The notes under the pieces are model-generated. The model did not search any database and was not told where the DNA came from. It saw only the letters and a list, made by a program, of their open reading frames with translations. From assembly GCA_963855995.1 (NCBI GenBank), contig OY979717.1:34234997-34298996 (forward strand): a DNA stretch of 64,000 nt, read 5' to 3'. This DNA comes from Muricea muricata. Lineage: Eukaryota > Cnidaria > Anthozoa > Malacalcyonacea > Plexauridae. Below are positions 32,190 to 44,869 of the stretch, piece by piece. The first letter of the stretch is position 1. Each line of letters starts with the position of its first letter. The position numbers and the translations under genes are program-made.

Positions 32190-33240
32190 TGTTTATTGTT
32201 ACGACATGAAAGTGGCCCTCTAAAACAGTTGGTATTACACCGAACCATTTGCAAGGAACTTCACCAAGATATGGGACACTTAGGTGCTAAAAAATCCACT
32301 CAGTCTTATCGGCCAGAACAAGTCATCTCCAATTCTTACCGACAGGTGTGAACCAGGCTTAATTGAGCTTGGGAAACAACCAACGTCATTATGACGTCAT
32401 TTTCATGCAAAGTCGTTCCTATACATAGGAAAGGTTTTTCCTCGCGGTTACGATACCCAGTGAGCACAGCCTTATTTTTCTATATATGTTTTTTAGCTCT
32501 CGTGTAGCGAGAAAAACGGTTCTGCAGTATTTGCATTCAGCATCGTCTAATATTTTGGACGATGCATGACCAAAGAAGAGAATTTGAAAGCAATTTATAT
32601 CATCAACTAGAGAGGCTTAGTGGAGTTGACCTTTCTTACCCAAAGACACTGCCTGAGGATAGAAAGAGCAGATGGAAGGACGCCGTAAACAAAATGAAAC
32701 ACGCATACAATTGCATTGTCAACGAAGCAACTAAGCTTTCACCGTTTTCCCTAATATTCGGTCGGTCACTAAGGTTACCAAAAGACCTATTGTTTGGAAC
32801 AACATCTGATCTGACGAAAGGAAATCACACGGAGTATGTAAAAAATGGACGAGCGCTATGAATCACGCCCACGCGAAAGCTCTCAGCAACTTCAGTAAAA
32901 CTGCAACTGGGTAAAGAAGATTTATGATCACAAATTTCGCTTCACGCTGTTAAAGCCAGGTGATCGCAGGTAATGGGAAACAAAATTTACGAAGTTTTGG
33001 AATAGAAAGGAGAGTTACCTATTTTTGTGATTAAACCGAAGGGATCACGACCACTACACAGATATCTTCTCCTCAGCTGTGACTTTTTACTATCAGATAA
33101 TCCAGAAAGCATCGAACCAGTCGTCCAACAACAAGAAAGAAAGAATAAGCATGAATTGTGTGATGGTGATAGCAAAAGTAATGACGAGATTGAATATCAT
33201 GGAATTTCTCCTGGAGATATTGTAACAGCTGATCCAATGG
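32190..33240 (+). pseudogene. Gypsy-type LTR retrotransposon integrase remnant
   Basis: 32190-32345 reads LVLHRTICKELHQDMGHLG, the H2C2 zinc region of a Gypsy integrase. The DDE core is mostly missing, but 32562-32861 keeps QRREFESNLYHQL, TLPEDRKSRWKDAVNKM and LSPFSLIFGRSLRLPKDLL from its end. 32900-32970 gives YDHKFRFTLLKPGDR, and 33027-33130 VIKPKGSRPLHRYLLLSC, both typical of the C-terminal tail. Frames change between these pieces and part of the core has been deleted. The 3' end of the element merges into a palindromic repeat array. Confidence 0.75.
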
Positions 33241-33424
33241 TAAGGCGACAGCATGTCCACACCTGAACTGGAAGTAAAAGACGTGATCTCGGCGATAGAG
33301 GTACAAGAACAGCCTGTCAACAGCGAATTAATGCATCTAGAGGCTGACGAAAATGCCGGGAGCCCCACCACCAGTCCAAGACACAAAACCAGAGTAACAA
33401 CGGCTAAACATGATGCCTCAACGT

Positions 33425-33665
33425 CCAGTGTGGAATGGCATACATGTCCAATACCACTGCAATATGTCCAAATCCATACATGTCCAATACCACTGCAATA
33501 TGTCCAATGGACATTTGAATGTCCACTGGACATTTCTGTTCGTCCAATAGACGAATGGGCGTTTGAAATGTCCAATGGATATTTCTGTTTGTCCAATGGA
33601 TATTTCTGTTTGTCCAATGGACAAATGGACATTTGTGTATGTCCAATGGAGATTATTGATATTTG
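33425..33665. repeat. array A1 of TGTCCA/TGGACA palindromes
   Basis: Short palindromes of the form TGTCCANTGGACA and CGTCCAATGGACG alternate with spacers such as TTTCTGTTCG and AATGGGCG. A partial direct duplication (ATGTCCAATACCACTGCAATA) starts the array. Overlapping open frames in all phases arise from the repeat and are not genes. Confidence 0.85.
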
Positions 33666-33783
33666 ACACCAATTAATATAGAACTCGCATGCTGGTAATG
33701 CCTTTTGTCTATTGAGAGCTATTATGAATTAATTCGTAATGAGGCACCCATGCTGAGACGTGTTTGCCTGTGATCCTGGCAAT

Positions 33784-33912
33784 GGACATGTCCATTCGTC
33801 CATTGGACGAATGGACATTTGAATGTCCACTGGACATTTCTGTTCGTCCAATGGACGAATGGACATTTGAAATGTCCACTGGACATTTCTGTTCGTCCAA
33901 TGGACGAATGGG
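33784..33912. repeat. array A2 of TGTCCA/TGGACA palindromes
   Basis: The same palindromes as A1 resume after a 118-base spacer (33666-33783). Two tandem copies of a 60-base unit, GTCCAATGGACGAATGGAC then ATTTGAAATGTCCACTGG and TTTCTGTTC, are visible. Confidence 0.85.
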
Positions 33913-33929
33913 TTATTTGCGGAAATAAT

Positions 33930-35830
33930 ATAACAGGAAATTCAACAAAATAGGCCTGTTTTATTTAACAGGAAATTCAGCATGTTTATTTTAGTTATAA
34001 AATGCAACAATGCTCTTGAGAAACAAAAACATTATTTTAAGAATGCTTCGTTCTTCAGAAACAATTGTATACATATAGCATAGCATAGCATAGCACAGCA
34101 TAGCATAGCATAACATAGCATAGCATAGCATAGCATAGCATAGCATAGCATAGCATAGCATAGCATAGCATAGCATAGCATAGCATAGCATAGCATAGCA
34201 TAGCATAGCATAAGTAGGATTGCTTGAGTTAACAGGAAATTCAGTCATGTCTGCTTTAGTATCTGCGTGCGAACAAGCTAAATTGAACAGAGTGAAATCT
34301 TTCTTGATGCGAACTTAATATGCTTGTTCCAGTATCTGTGTCCGTGTGGACAATCTAAATTGAAAAAGGTGGCATCTTTCTGCGTGCAGATATATGCTTC
34401 GTGCATTGGAAACCGCCGTCATGAGCACATGCTTCGTTGTTTCAAATTCAATATCTTGGATTAGACATGTTGTGTTATATAACTGAATTCACAGGAAACT
34501 CAATATATTTGTTTCAGTATCTGTGTCCGGACAAGCTAAATTGAAAAAAATGGCATCTTTCTGCGTGCGGATAAGACATGCATGTGGTATTATAGCCTAC
34601 AACTGAGTTCACAGGGGACTCAATATGCTTGTTTCCGTATCTGTGTCCGTGTGGACAATCTAAATTGAAAAAGGTGGCATCTTTCTGCGTACAGATAAGC
34701 TAAATCTTAGCTGTAATAATGCAAGAATGATGCCAGTAATGGGTCCTTCACATAGTCTATGTGCAGGCGTACAATTAAATGCAATAATGCTTCGTTCTTC
34801 CGAAACAAAAATCGTTTTTATCAATGGAAGAATGCTTCGCTCTTCAGAAACAACTGTAGATAAAGCATAGCATAGTATAAATAGGATTGTTTGAGTTAAT
34901 AGGAAATTCAGCATGTTTGTTTTAGTTATAACGTGCAACAATGCTTCGTTTATATTCAGGAACAACTATCGTATTTTGAGAATTCTTCTTTCTTAAAGCA
35001 ACTGTCTAAATATAGGATGGTATAAACAGTATTGTTTTAGGAAATTCAGTATGTTTGTTTCACCATCTGCGTCGCAATTAGCTATAGCTAACAAATTGAA
35101 CGCGGAAAATTAATCTAACTGGATGTAAATAAACTAAATCTCAGTTACAAAATGCAACAATGCTTCGTTCTTAAGAAACAAAAATCTAATTTGGAATTCC
35201 AAGAATGCTTCGCTCTTCAAAAACAACTGTGTAGATATACCATAACATAGTATATAAAAAGGATTGTTTGTAACAGAAAATTCAGTGGGTTATACGTTTT
35301 AGTTATAAAATGCAACAATGCTCCGTTCTTTAGGAACAAAAATCTTGCTTTAAGAACGCTTTCTTTCTTCACAAACAACTGCGCAGATAAAGCGTAAGAT
35401 ATTATAGATAGGATTGTTTCAAATAATAGAAAATTCAACAAAATAGGCCTGTTCGATTTAAACTGTGTACATATACCATAACATAGTATAAATAAGATTG
35501 TTTGTACTAACAGAAAATTCAGTGGGTTATATGTTTTAGTTATAAAATGCAACAATGCTCCGTTCTTGAGGAACAAAAATCTTGCTTTAAGAACGCTTCT
35601 TTCTTCAGAAACAACTAAGCAGATAAAGCGTAGGATATTATAGATAGGATTGTTTGAAATAACAGGAAATTCAATACAATAGGCCTGTTTGATTTAACAG
35701 GAAATTCAGCATGTTTGTTTTAGTTATAAAATCCAACAATGCTCTTGAGAAACATTATTTTAAGAATGCTTCGTTCTTCAGAAAAAATTGTATACATATA
35801 GCATATGTATACATATGTGACTCGCCGAAT
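33930..35830. repeat. imperfect long-unit repeats with motif AATGCTTCGTTCTTCAGAAAC
   Basis: About seven diverged units share the order: TTTAACAGGAAATTCAGC, TTTAGTTATAAAATGCAAC, AATGCTTCGTTCTT, AGAAACAAAAATC, AGAATGCTTCGCTCTTC, AACTGTGTAGATATA, ATAGTATAAATAGGATTG. Unit starts are near 33977, 34770, 34910, 35130, 35300, 35535 and 35722. Between 34215 and 34680 the units are more diverged. No gene is supported. Confidence 0.75.
34076..34213. repeat. (TAGCA)n pentanucleotide microsatellite
   Basis: About 27 units of TAGCA with two visible substitutions (TAGCAC and TAACA). It lies at the ATAGCATAG step of one long-unit repeat, so it looks like local slippage from a pre-existing ATAGCATAGTATAAA segment. 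Confidence 0.95.
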
Positions 35831-36121
35831 GCTAAAAGCAGTCCGATACAAAATATATATCAGAATACACAAAGTTCCTAACGCAAATAAACACGGTGTT
35901 TTATACACAGCGCCATCATAAGTTTATGCAGCTTGCGCACGCTGTTTTATACGTCGACAGCATATATTATGGTGTGGCGTATTGAGAGAGATATTTTCTT
36001 ATGTTGCGCTTATGATTAGCATATTTAATTTCAGCCTTCAAATACGGGCGCCAGCAAATATAAGACTACACAAAATCTTAGTAATATAATCGTATTACAT
36101 TGCCTTTAGTCGTCGCTTTAG
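35831..36121. other. no recognisable feature
   Basis: AT-rich spacer between the long-unit repeats and the next palindrome array. Nothing recognisable was found. Confidence 0.4.
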
Positions 36122-36850
36122 AAATGTTCACTGGACATACAGAAATCTCGATTCGTCTATCAATCGGACAAACAGAAATGTCCATTGGACATTCAAATGT
36201 CCATTGGACATTCAAATGTCCATTCGTCCACTGGACGAACAAAAATGTCCAGTTGACATTGAAATGTCCATTCGTCCAATGGACCGATGGACGAATGGGC
36301 ATTGTCTGATGGTAAACACTCTAGTATCCTATCCACATGGGGTTATGCTCAATCATATTACGTCATTATAGCTTTTCTCAGTGACGCAGTAAAAGTTACA
36401 TGTCCATTGGACATAATGAAATGTTCATTGGACATACAGGAGTGTCTATTCGTCTATCGGACAAACAGAAATGTCCATTCGACATTCAAATGTCCATTCG
36501 TCCATTGGACGAACAGAAATGTCCAGTGGACATTGAAATGTCCATTCGTCCAATGGACCGATGGACGAATGGACATTGTCTGATGGCAAACACTCTAGTC
36601 TCCTATCCACATGAGGTTATGCTCAATCATATTACGTCATTATAGCTCTTCTCAGTGATGCAGTAAAAGTTACATGTCCATTGGACGTAATGAAATGTCC
36701 ATTGGACGTACAGGGATGTCTATTCGTCCATCGGACAAACAGAAATGTCCATTGGACATTCAAATATCCATTCGTCCACTGGACGAACAAAAATGTCCAG
36801 TGGACATTGAAATGTCCATCGGACATTTTGCAGAGGTATTGGACATTAAT
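36122..36850. repeat. tandem 274-bp repeat made of TGTCCA/TGGACA palindromes plus spacer (arrays A3-A5)
   Basis: Palindrome clusters at 36122-36302, 36396-36600 and 36673-36850 are separated by a conserved spacer: CATTGTCTGATGG, CACTCTAGT, TCCTATCCACATG, ATCATATTACGTCATTATAG, CAGTAAAAGTTACATG. The spacer starts at 36300 and again at 36574, a period of 274 bases. Copy 1 has a truncated start and copy 3 a truncated end. Confidence 0.9.
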
Positions 36851-36914
36851 CAAAATAACCGTGAAATACGTTTACAATATAACTGAAATTTTAATTTTGT
36901 GGTGCAGTTGTTTA

Positions 36915-39494
36915 TCTAGTTTGGTTGTTTTAAACCTTAGCCGCCAAATGGCTAAAGCTTCTTTTCATGGCGTTAGCTTTGGGTTTTGATAACATTAGCG
37001 TTTTGTTGTTACTTCTCAAATCGTAATTCTCATTGTTTGCAATATGAAACATTGATGTAATTTAAAGCTTTTTTAACTATATCTATCATTTGTTTTTCTC
37101 TTCTTTTATCTAATGTTTCAAATCTTAACTTCAATAATATTTCGCTAAACGTACATTATAAGTGTTTCCTGTCATAATTCTTGCTGCTCTGTTATGAAGT
37201 TTTTTCCTCAACGCCAACAAGCAGTTATCAAAATATTGCTGGACTAGCGCTTGGTACATTGTCCGAAGAGATTGCTGTGAGATGTACTTTTTAGCTCTCT
37301 TTAAAATACCAATCCCTTTTGATGCTTTTTTGCTGATGTTGTCAATTTGGTTATTCTAGTTTAAATTTTTATCTATGAAAATACCTAAACATTTCTCTTG
37401 GAAACACGCCATAAGTTTTCCCCTTCTATGTTGACTATTTGTCCACAATCAATACCTGCATGCTAATCTTTGCCGTGATCCTATTAACATATACTCACTT
37501 TTATCAACATTTACGGTAAATGTGTTAGCTAAAAACCAGTTGTCCACATTATTTAGTTCATTGCTCAATTTTTGTTCTAAATCCTCAGCATGTTTGGCCG
37601 AAATGGTTATATTTGTGTTATCAGCAAACATAGCTGGTACAAAGTTGACCAAGCAATTCGGAAAATCGTTTATGTATAATAAAAACAGGAGAGGCCCAAG
37701 ATTTGGTCCCTGGGGAACGCCACATTTGATATTCTTTGGTGTCGATATTATATTATCAATTTTACAGACTTGCTCTCGGTGCGTAAGATATGATTCAAAC
37801 CATGTCGATGCAGAGCCCTTGACACCTATAAATATAATTTATTCATGAAAACTTCATGATCTCGAGTCCATGCTCACAAACCATGACTTGGTCGTACTTA
37901 ATAATGTTGTAGCTGTAGATTGGCCTTTTCTAAAGCCAGATTGATGTGCAGAAATGATATTATTTTCAATTAAATACTTATTTAGTTTTGGATAAACAAT
38001 TTTTTCAAATAATCCAGCAACAGTTGATGACACCGATATTGGTCGGTAGTAACCACGATCTCGCTTATCACCCGCTTCATAGATAGGTGAAACACGGGCA
38101 ATTTTCCAGTCTTGTGAAAAGACACTTGATGCTAATGAAGCATTGAACATTTGAATTAGAAAAGGCGCAATACTAAAGCAAGAATCTTTTACGTAGCCTG
38201 GCTGCAATTCTATCCGGACCTAGAGATTTTGATGCTTTTAAATTGTTTAAAGCATTATAAACTTCATCAATATTTTTAATACTTTTGAAAACGAAGACAC
38301 TTTCAGAGCTATCAACATACGACTCAGGTTCAATATCTATTACAGGGACTTTCGCGGCAAGATCGGGTCCTATACTAATAAAAAACTCATTCATGGATTC
38401 TGCTATATTTGTCTTGTTAGTGACATTGGGATTGCCAACATTCAGAGACGTAATACGCGTTGTTTCGGAGTTCCTCTGTTACCGTCAGTATAATTTTGAA
38501 AGTATTCTTGCTTCGAATTCTTGATGATTTTATTAATTTTGTTTCTAGCATTTTTTATATGCATCGTGAAAATATGTAGATTTGGTTTTAACTGCTTCCT
38601 TTCTCAAATAATCACGATAATTTATTTCGTTTCCAATGTAATCACTTAACCAAGGAGTATATTTGTTCCTAACTTTTTTAGATCTTTGAGGAACACGAGT
38701 GTCTGCTACTTTGTTAAAGACAAATTTAAATTGAAACCACAATGCGTCTGGGTCATTACTTTCCCAGGTATATTGATTTAGAAAATTATCAAGATCCCTC
38801 CAGAAGTGATCAGGATTATAGTTTTTGTAATCTCTGCTTTCTATAAGCTTTGGCTGAGTTTTAACAAAAGAAATTTTTCGGAAAATATAGATAAAAGAAT
38901 GATCGCTTATTCCCACATGTACCACACCTGAATTAATTATGTTTTCAGGACAGTTTGTCAAAGCAACATCAATTAAAGTTTCAGAATTTTGAGTTATTCG
39001 AGTTGGTTGCGTAATATTCTGATCAAACTGGAACACTTCAATTAGGTCAAGAAATTTACGTGTGTGATTACTGATGGTTGAAGAGAAAAGATCGCAGTTG
39101 AAATCACCAAGTACATATTATCACTTCCTTATTTTCTTGATCTAAATTCTGCATTAAAATTTCTGGGGTTTTTTTCAAAAATGTCCGTTGACGTATTTGA
39201 AGGTCTATAAACTGATGCAATTAATATGGGCTTGGATTTGGTCTGCAATACTTTAATGCAGATAGCTTCTAAATCCTCAAGTATCAAATGATTTCTTGGT
39301 GCAGCATTAGTGCAATTTCTATAATATATTGCAACTCCTCCGCCTTCCCTGTTTCTATCATTTCTAACAATAGAGTAACCATTTATATCAACTATCGAGT
39401 CTATTATATGCTCATCCTAACCGAGTTTCATTCACGCTTAGAATATCAAATGATTCTTTTTGAAGATAAATCTGTAATTGATCAATATATTTAG
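36915..39494 (-). pseudogene. LINE ORF2 (endonuclease and reverse transcriptase), broken
   Basis: From 39494 down: LTKYIDQLQIYLQKESFDIL and VNETRL (endonuclease start), NITQPTRITQNSETLIDVAL and ISDHSFIYIFRK (39036-38545), then SLGPDRIAARL, WKIARVSPIYEAG and YYRPISVSSTV, SGFRKGQSTAT, and MFADNTNITI (37635-37606). Motif C is FADN, so the second catalytic Asp is lost. The C-terminal part gives QYFDNCLLALRK and LHNRAARIMTG, ending near 36915 with YNLRSNNKTLM. Many frame changes are present. The family differs from the LINEs at 3927 and 22633. Confidence 0.8.
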
Positions 39495-39498
39495 TTAA

Positions 39499-41236
39499 AG
39501 TGCATATGGCATAATCACCATTCTTTTTCCAAAAACCCGCCATAACAACACGATTCGAATGCTGTATACCATTCTTCGAACGGATAATTACTTCCAGAGA
39601 TATTCGGCTTCAAACACGCCAAAAATTGGGTTTTTCAAATTATGGCCGGGAGAAAAGAGGCTGGGTCGAATTAGCTCTGTGACGTCATACCGGGAACACG
39701 TCTTAATACTGCATATAAAAACAATAAAAAATATTGTCATATGCGAAGCAAAAAATAGCCATAAATAATTACTTTTGGGGGATATTTGTTTGTATATGAA
39801 CTTGTACATTCAAGGCGACTGAAAACTCATCATTGTATCTTGGAAACTGAAGGAAACAGCTGAAATTTAGAAAATTGAGTCAAATGCAACGTTGGCATTG
39901 AGTCAGGCGTCATGTGTCACATAACGCGTCTGTTTAGAAAGGAATTCTTCGCTCTGAAGCTGTAAAAGCACCGGATAAGATGATATACAGGCATGAATAC
40001 ATAGAACACAAAGATATTAAATCACTAGCTGAGTAGACGCGTGAAAAAGTCGCAAGCACAGTGAGCACTCGCGTTTTCTTCGTTGATGTAGTTACTGTAA
40101 AGACTTCTTATGTTGTTTGCAGTATTTGCACACACATCATCTTGCTCTTATAAATCTAGACGCAAAGCTTTATCAAATTGCCACATTAGATGCTGAATAA
40201 TTGTTATTTTTATGTATGTAATACTTTATTATTATAACTGCGTGAGGTATAGAAAGAGATTGAAAAGTATACTGTAGGGCCATATTAGGCTTCTATGACC
40301 ACCTTATTTACGAATACAGTAATAAACCTAAACCTAAAGGTAAAAAATATTGAGAAACACTACAGTTTAGATTAGGCAGCTGCACAATGATGTATGTGAT
40401 ACAGGAACATAAAAAACTAATCTAAATACTGACATTTACTCTACTCTCAAAATTTGCTATGTATATAGAGAGATACAGTGATAAATAATATATCCAATTC
40501 ATAAAACACATAAAGATTTATTGTTGCAAGCTTTCAAATTTAATTTACCCATCGAAGACTGCAGACTGCATGCCAGTCAACCAGAGAAATGAACATTTCA
40601 ACCAGACAACGTTTACACGATTAGCAGAAGTGTATATCCCAAATGTTCGTGGTCATTAACATACGCACAGTCAACATTGTTATAATACTTACGCCATTTA
40701 ACTCTTCATGCGCCTACTCAGCCAGCGATTTAGTATCCTTGTGTTCTGTGTATTCATGCCTGTATATCACCTTGTCCAATGTGCTTTAACAGCTTCAAAG
40801 CGAAGAATTCCTTTGTAAACAGACGCGTTATGTGACACATGACGCCTAACTAATGCTAACGTTGCATTTGACTCAAATCTCTCAATTTGAGCTATTTTCT
40901 TCAGTTTCCATGATACAATGATGGGTTTTCAGTCGGAATGTGCAAGTTTATATACAAACAAATATCCCCCAAAAGTAATTATTTTTGGCTATTTTTTGCC
41001 TCGAACATGACTATATTTTTGTATTGTTTTTATATGCGACGTTGCGACGTGTTCCCGGTATGACGTTACAAAGCTAATTCGACCCAGCCTCTTTTCTCCC
41101 GGCCATGATTTCAAAAGCTCAACTTTGAACCCAAATATCTTTAGAAGTATTTATCTGCTCGAAGAATGGTATATTTCATCGAATCGTCTCGTCGCGGTGA
41201 ATTTTTGAAAAAAATGGTGATTATGACATATGCACT
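39499..41236. mobile_element. 1.74-kb foldback DNA transposon with TTAA target duplication
   Basis: TTAA at 39495-39498 and 41237-41240 flank inverted ends starting AGTGCATATGGCATAATC on the left and AGTGCATATGTCATAATC inverted on the right. The arms are about 550 bases long (to about 40055 and from about 40700), with shared stretches such as AGACGCGTTATGTGACAC inverted and AAAGTAATTATTTTTGGC. The 650-base centre has no gene. TTAA targets are used by piggyBac and Kolobok families; I cannot decide between them. It inserted into the ORF2 start of the surrounding LINE. Confidence 0.85.
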
Positions 41237-41240
41237 TTAA

Positions 41241-41770
41241 AGATGCCATATTGATATGGCCAATTCTAAAGCCCTTTAGATTCTAAATAATTTCCAAAGG
41301 ATATGCATTATTTTCTTTTACGTCTGATTGTTTATCACTTGATACAGATCTATCTTGAGGTATGATGAAACCATTTTTTATACTATTATCTAATGGTTTC
41401 TGAACCTCTGGGCACAAATTTACTATTAATGACCTCTCAATGGCTTGGCTAGAGCCAGAAACAATTTGCTCGCTGCTAAAATCGATTAATACAATTAATT
41501 ATATTTTTAGCAAACACTTTAGTTCCAGCTTCATTAAGATGCTACTTTGACCCATTTAGAGCCTTGCTATCAATGTTATAATGAGATAACAGACTGACCT
41601 TACTATTTTGTTCACAATATTGTTTTAATGCTATATGGATTACTCTTGCCAAGTTTTGAGTTGCTGTTTATAATATTGATTACTCTTGCCAAGTTTCGAG
41701 CTGCTGTTTTGCCTATTTGCTGAAATTGTCATTTTCTGAAACTGTGATAGTCAGGCAGCTAGAAAGAAAA
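41241..41770 (-). pseudogene. LINE ORF1 C-terminus and ORF2 start, beyond the TTAA element
   Basis: On the minus strand, LARVIHIALKQYCEQNSKV leads to SHYNIDSKALNGSK, a stop, and HLNEAGTKVFAKNIINCI, the end of an SGNH esterase domain like those at 23040 and 26720. It ends near 41470. The first codons of ORF2 (MASL) lie at 41246-41240, next to the TTAA. A 38-base duplication (GATTACTCTTGCCAAGTTT repeated) lies at 41637-41715. Confidence 0.65.
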
Positions 41771-44247
41771 AAACCCACCCTGTCGGGGAACAATTCCATT
41801 CCGGCTTTATATTGTCCCTTTAGTATAAATATCCAGGTTTTTGATTTTCACACATTCAGATTGGTCAAGATTTACTATCTCTGAAGTAATACATCACTGA
41901 CGATTGATTACAGCTTCTCACTTTTTAGGGTTTTTTATACAGGAATAAATTTGAAGTGAATTTTCGTAAAGTTGAGTTGATTATCATTTGTAAACTATCA
42001 TTTGTATTATTTCAGACTCTCGGGCTCAGTGATTACAATCCAACAATATGTTCACTTCGCCTTCAGTCCTGACAGTGAATATAGGCTTGTAATCATCTTG
42101 CCTTTGCAGACTAATTGCTACATAGACCTAATAAATGTATTTTCCATGTTGGCAGCCTAAAAAATTACTTCTGAGCTCCAGGCCACACGTTTATTTTCAT
42201 TTTTTATATTCACTTGTTGAAGTGATATGGAATGTCCTCTTCAAGATCAAGCAGTTAACCCTGGTTCAAACTTGTTCAATGGATCAGGGATGACTTCTTC
42301 TGGCCAATACGTGTGATTAAGTGAATTCTACACCATTGCAAAAGCAATCTAATATTTGTCTTATATTTTACTTTGTTCACATATTCATTCACACATGCGA
42401 GAAGAAGAAAATCTCTGATTCTTACAACAAGTGTGAACCAGGCTTTAATCAATACCTTGCCATACATTGATGACAGATCTGGTTTTCAGTCTAGAACTTT
42501 TCCACGGAGACAAACAAACTTTGTGGCTTACAATAATAAGAACCAGCTTGCTAATATTTCAATACTCACCAGAGAAATCAATAAATTCACAGACAAATCT
42601 TGATTTTCTTTAATAAGATTTCCTATGTCCAATCCCAGGAAGCATAATTACTAAGTTACAAAAATAGACGTAGATAACCATCCTAGTGGACCATAGGTGA
42701 AATTTCAGAAACTCTAGAATGATGTTGCTAACCTCCTTTTTTTTCTATTAAACAGACTAATTTGCGTGAAATTTTAAGTGACTTTGAGAGATATGATGTC
42801 AAGTTTTCAAAACTGATTGAGATAAAATGGCCAGTCTATTTATTAACAGACCACTCCCTCCCCCCAAGGTGGAAAGTTGGTAGAGCACGGCCGAGATATG
42901 GGGCATGCAATTTTGATGTCTCCTACACACTTTCTATGAAATTTCATAAATCTTGGGCATGTAATTGTCAAACTTTCAAAATGATATATGATATGATGCC
43001 AAGTTTCCAAAGCTGATCGAGATAAAATGGCCAAAACAATTATTTACCTCAGGCTTGATGATTTTCGGGAAATATTCACCTCGACTTCGTCTCAAATTAT
43101 CAAACTCATTAATAATTCATGAAGAAAATTGAAAGACATAGGCCTTTTCTGAAATAAGAGAACAAGATGCATGCTGGTATAGCTTCAGTACAAGCAATTC
43201 CATATAAGGTATGATGAATTAATTATTTTGTACTGAATCTAAACCACAATGCACCATGCTTCGTAGTTCAGAAAAGGTCTATGGAAAAATATAAACCAAA
43301 AATGATCCGGCTTTGCGTTGGCCTTTTAAAACAAAAGCCATCATTTTTATGATTCGTTCTTAGAAAACCAATTTCTGTAGTTTATATATTGTCTTTCGTT
43401 GTTCTAACCAACCACTCACAAAGCTTGTTGGCATACCAGATGGCGACCCAGAGAATAACATGTTTATTGAGTGTGTGTATACGCTGATACACAGATCACT
43501 TGCATGCAGTAAACTTTCTCGCAATTTCCCAAGTTTTTAACATTTACTTTTCCAACATAATTTGAAAGCATGACTGTTCGAGGGCGTTTATTATGTAATT
43601 TACAAAAACATTTTTATCCGTTCTGCATCAGTGTGGACAGATACTCGTGCAAAACACTCGTGTCTGTATACAATGATACAGAACGGTCATTCATGTTGTA
43701 AGCATTACTCACAGTATAAATATATAGTATAATACAAATCAAGCATGTTTTTTCATCAGATGTAAAGCAGAAATAATTGCAGACAATTTAGCATACCTTC
43801 TAGATCACTCTGGTCCAATTCAGACATATTTCTTGCTGACGAGGGCCAATATTAACCAGGTATAACAATCAGTTAATGGTTATATTCTTGAGAAACATGT
43901 GCTTATAAAGATATACTTAATTTCAATTGAAATCTGCATTTAAATTTTCTGAACACATCAGCAACACAAAGGAAGCATCAGTTCTGTAAAATATCAACGA
44001 AATCAAATAAACATTCCAAGAGATATTCAATAAAAAACAAATTTACAAAATCAAAATATATTTTGTATTTTCCGCCATTTTGAAACAAAAGTCACTCGAC
44101 CCAGTCTTTAACCATTGCCGTCGTTTGAAACAAATGATGAACGCGCAGAACTAAAATTGAAAATTTGTTTGTTCGACTAAACTTTGATCTGGGCAAGAAT
44201 GGTCAAATCTATCTCCACATCTAATAAGAAAATTTAAAAATTTGTAA
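41771..44247. other. no recognised gene; one short direct duplication
   Basis: AT-rich sequence with only short frames. At 42790-42834 and 42991-43033 a 43-base sequence (ATATGATGTCAAGTTTTC then GAGATAAAATGGCCA) is repeated directly with several differences. Otherwise I see nothing to annotate. Confidence 0.4.
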
Positions 44248-44362
44248 AATTGGAAAGTTTGGTTGCATAATGTAGAAAAATACAAAAAATATGGTCTTGC
44301 AAAATTTTACTTTTTCACACTACACGTAATATTTCCGCACTAGACTTTGCAATTTTACTAAT
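44248..44362. repeat. short foldback related to the 31134-31392 MITE
   Basis: The ends GTAAAATTGGAAAGT and ACTTTGCAATTTTAC are inverted copies and resemble the ends of the foldback at 31134-31392. The middle pairs poorly, so it is an old or deleted copy. Confidence 0.4.
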
Positions 44363-44869
44363 TATAAGGTATTATTCCTTCCTGACTGTGAAAGACGTCT
44401 TTAGTCAAAGAACATAATTCGCCACACAAGACAGCTCGGTTAATGGTCCAATTTCGTTTCAAGAATATTCTGCAAACACAAGTAAATTTATAGAAAAATT
44501 TCTTTGATTTGACGACGGAAGAAATAACCACTCATCTATATTTTGTTTTTGCTCTAACGTTTTTACTATATTTAATTCTTCAGATGCATATTACATATGA
44601 GTGGCATGTTTGTTTCTATACTTATATATTTACAACTGATTGATTAATTTACATGACTTAACTAATATAATTATGTTAAAGTATCCTTTGTGTTTTCACT
44701 TAGTCCGGTGGTTCATTGTTCCTGGTATGCTTTGTATGACTTTCATTGTGTTGGTGTTTATTATTAATGTCGTAATGATAACTAGAATTAAGTTCTGGTC
44801 TAAGAAGTTTTATGATATCTTGTTCTTTGGTTTCTCTAAATAGTCTTGTGGTATTTTCACATTTGTATA

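Larger units (their letters stand above)
36915..41770 (-). mobile_element. CR1/L2-like LINE split by a TTAA transposon
   Basis: The LINE runs from ORF1 esterase remains at about 41700 to the end of ORF2 near 36915. It is interrupted at 39495-41240 by a foldback element with TTAA at both ends; joining the flanks at TTAA gives a continuous endonuclease start. The 3' untranslated end is missing where palindrome array A5 begins, so a rearrangement or the array itself removed it. Confidence 0.8.

Noticed and set aside
33093-33900. Several overlapping open frames of 60-180 codons around the TGTCCA palindromes
   Set aside because: They occur in many phases on both strands because the repeat lacks stops; the products are low-complexity and not conserved apart from the DNA repeat.
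33991-34248. An 85-codon frame with repeated M-L-C-Y-A
   Set aside because: It is the translation of the TAGCA microsatellite.
36078-36989. Open frames on both strands in the 274-bp repeat
   Set aside because: Same reason: by-products of the palindromic repeat.
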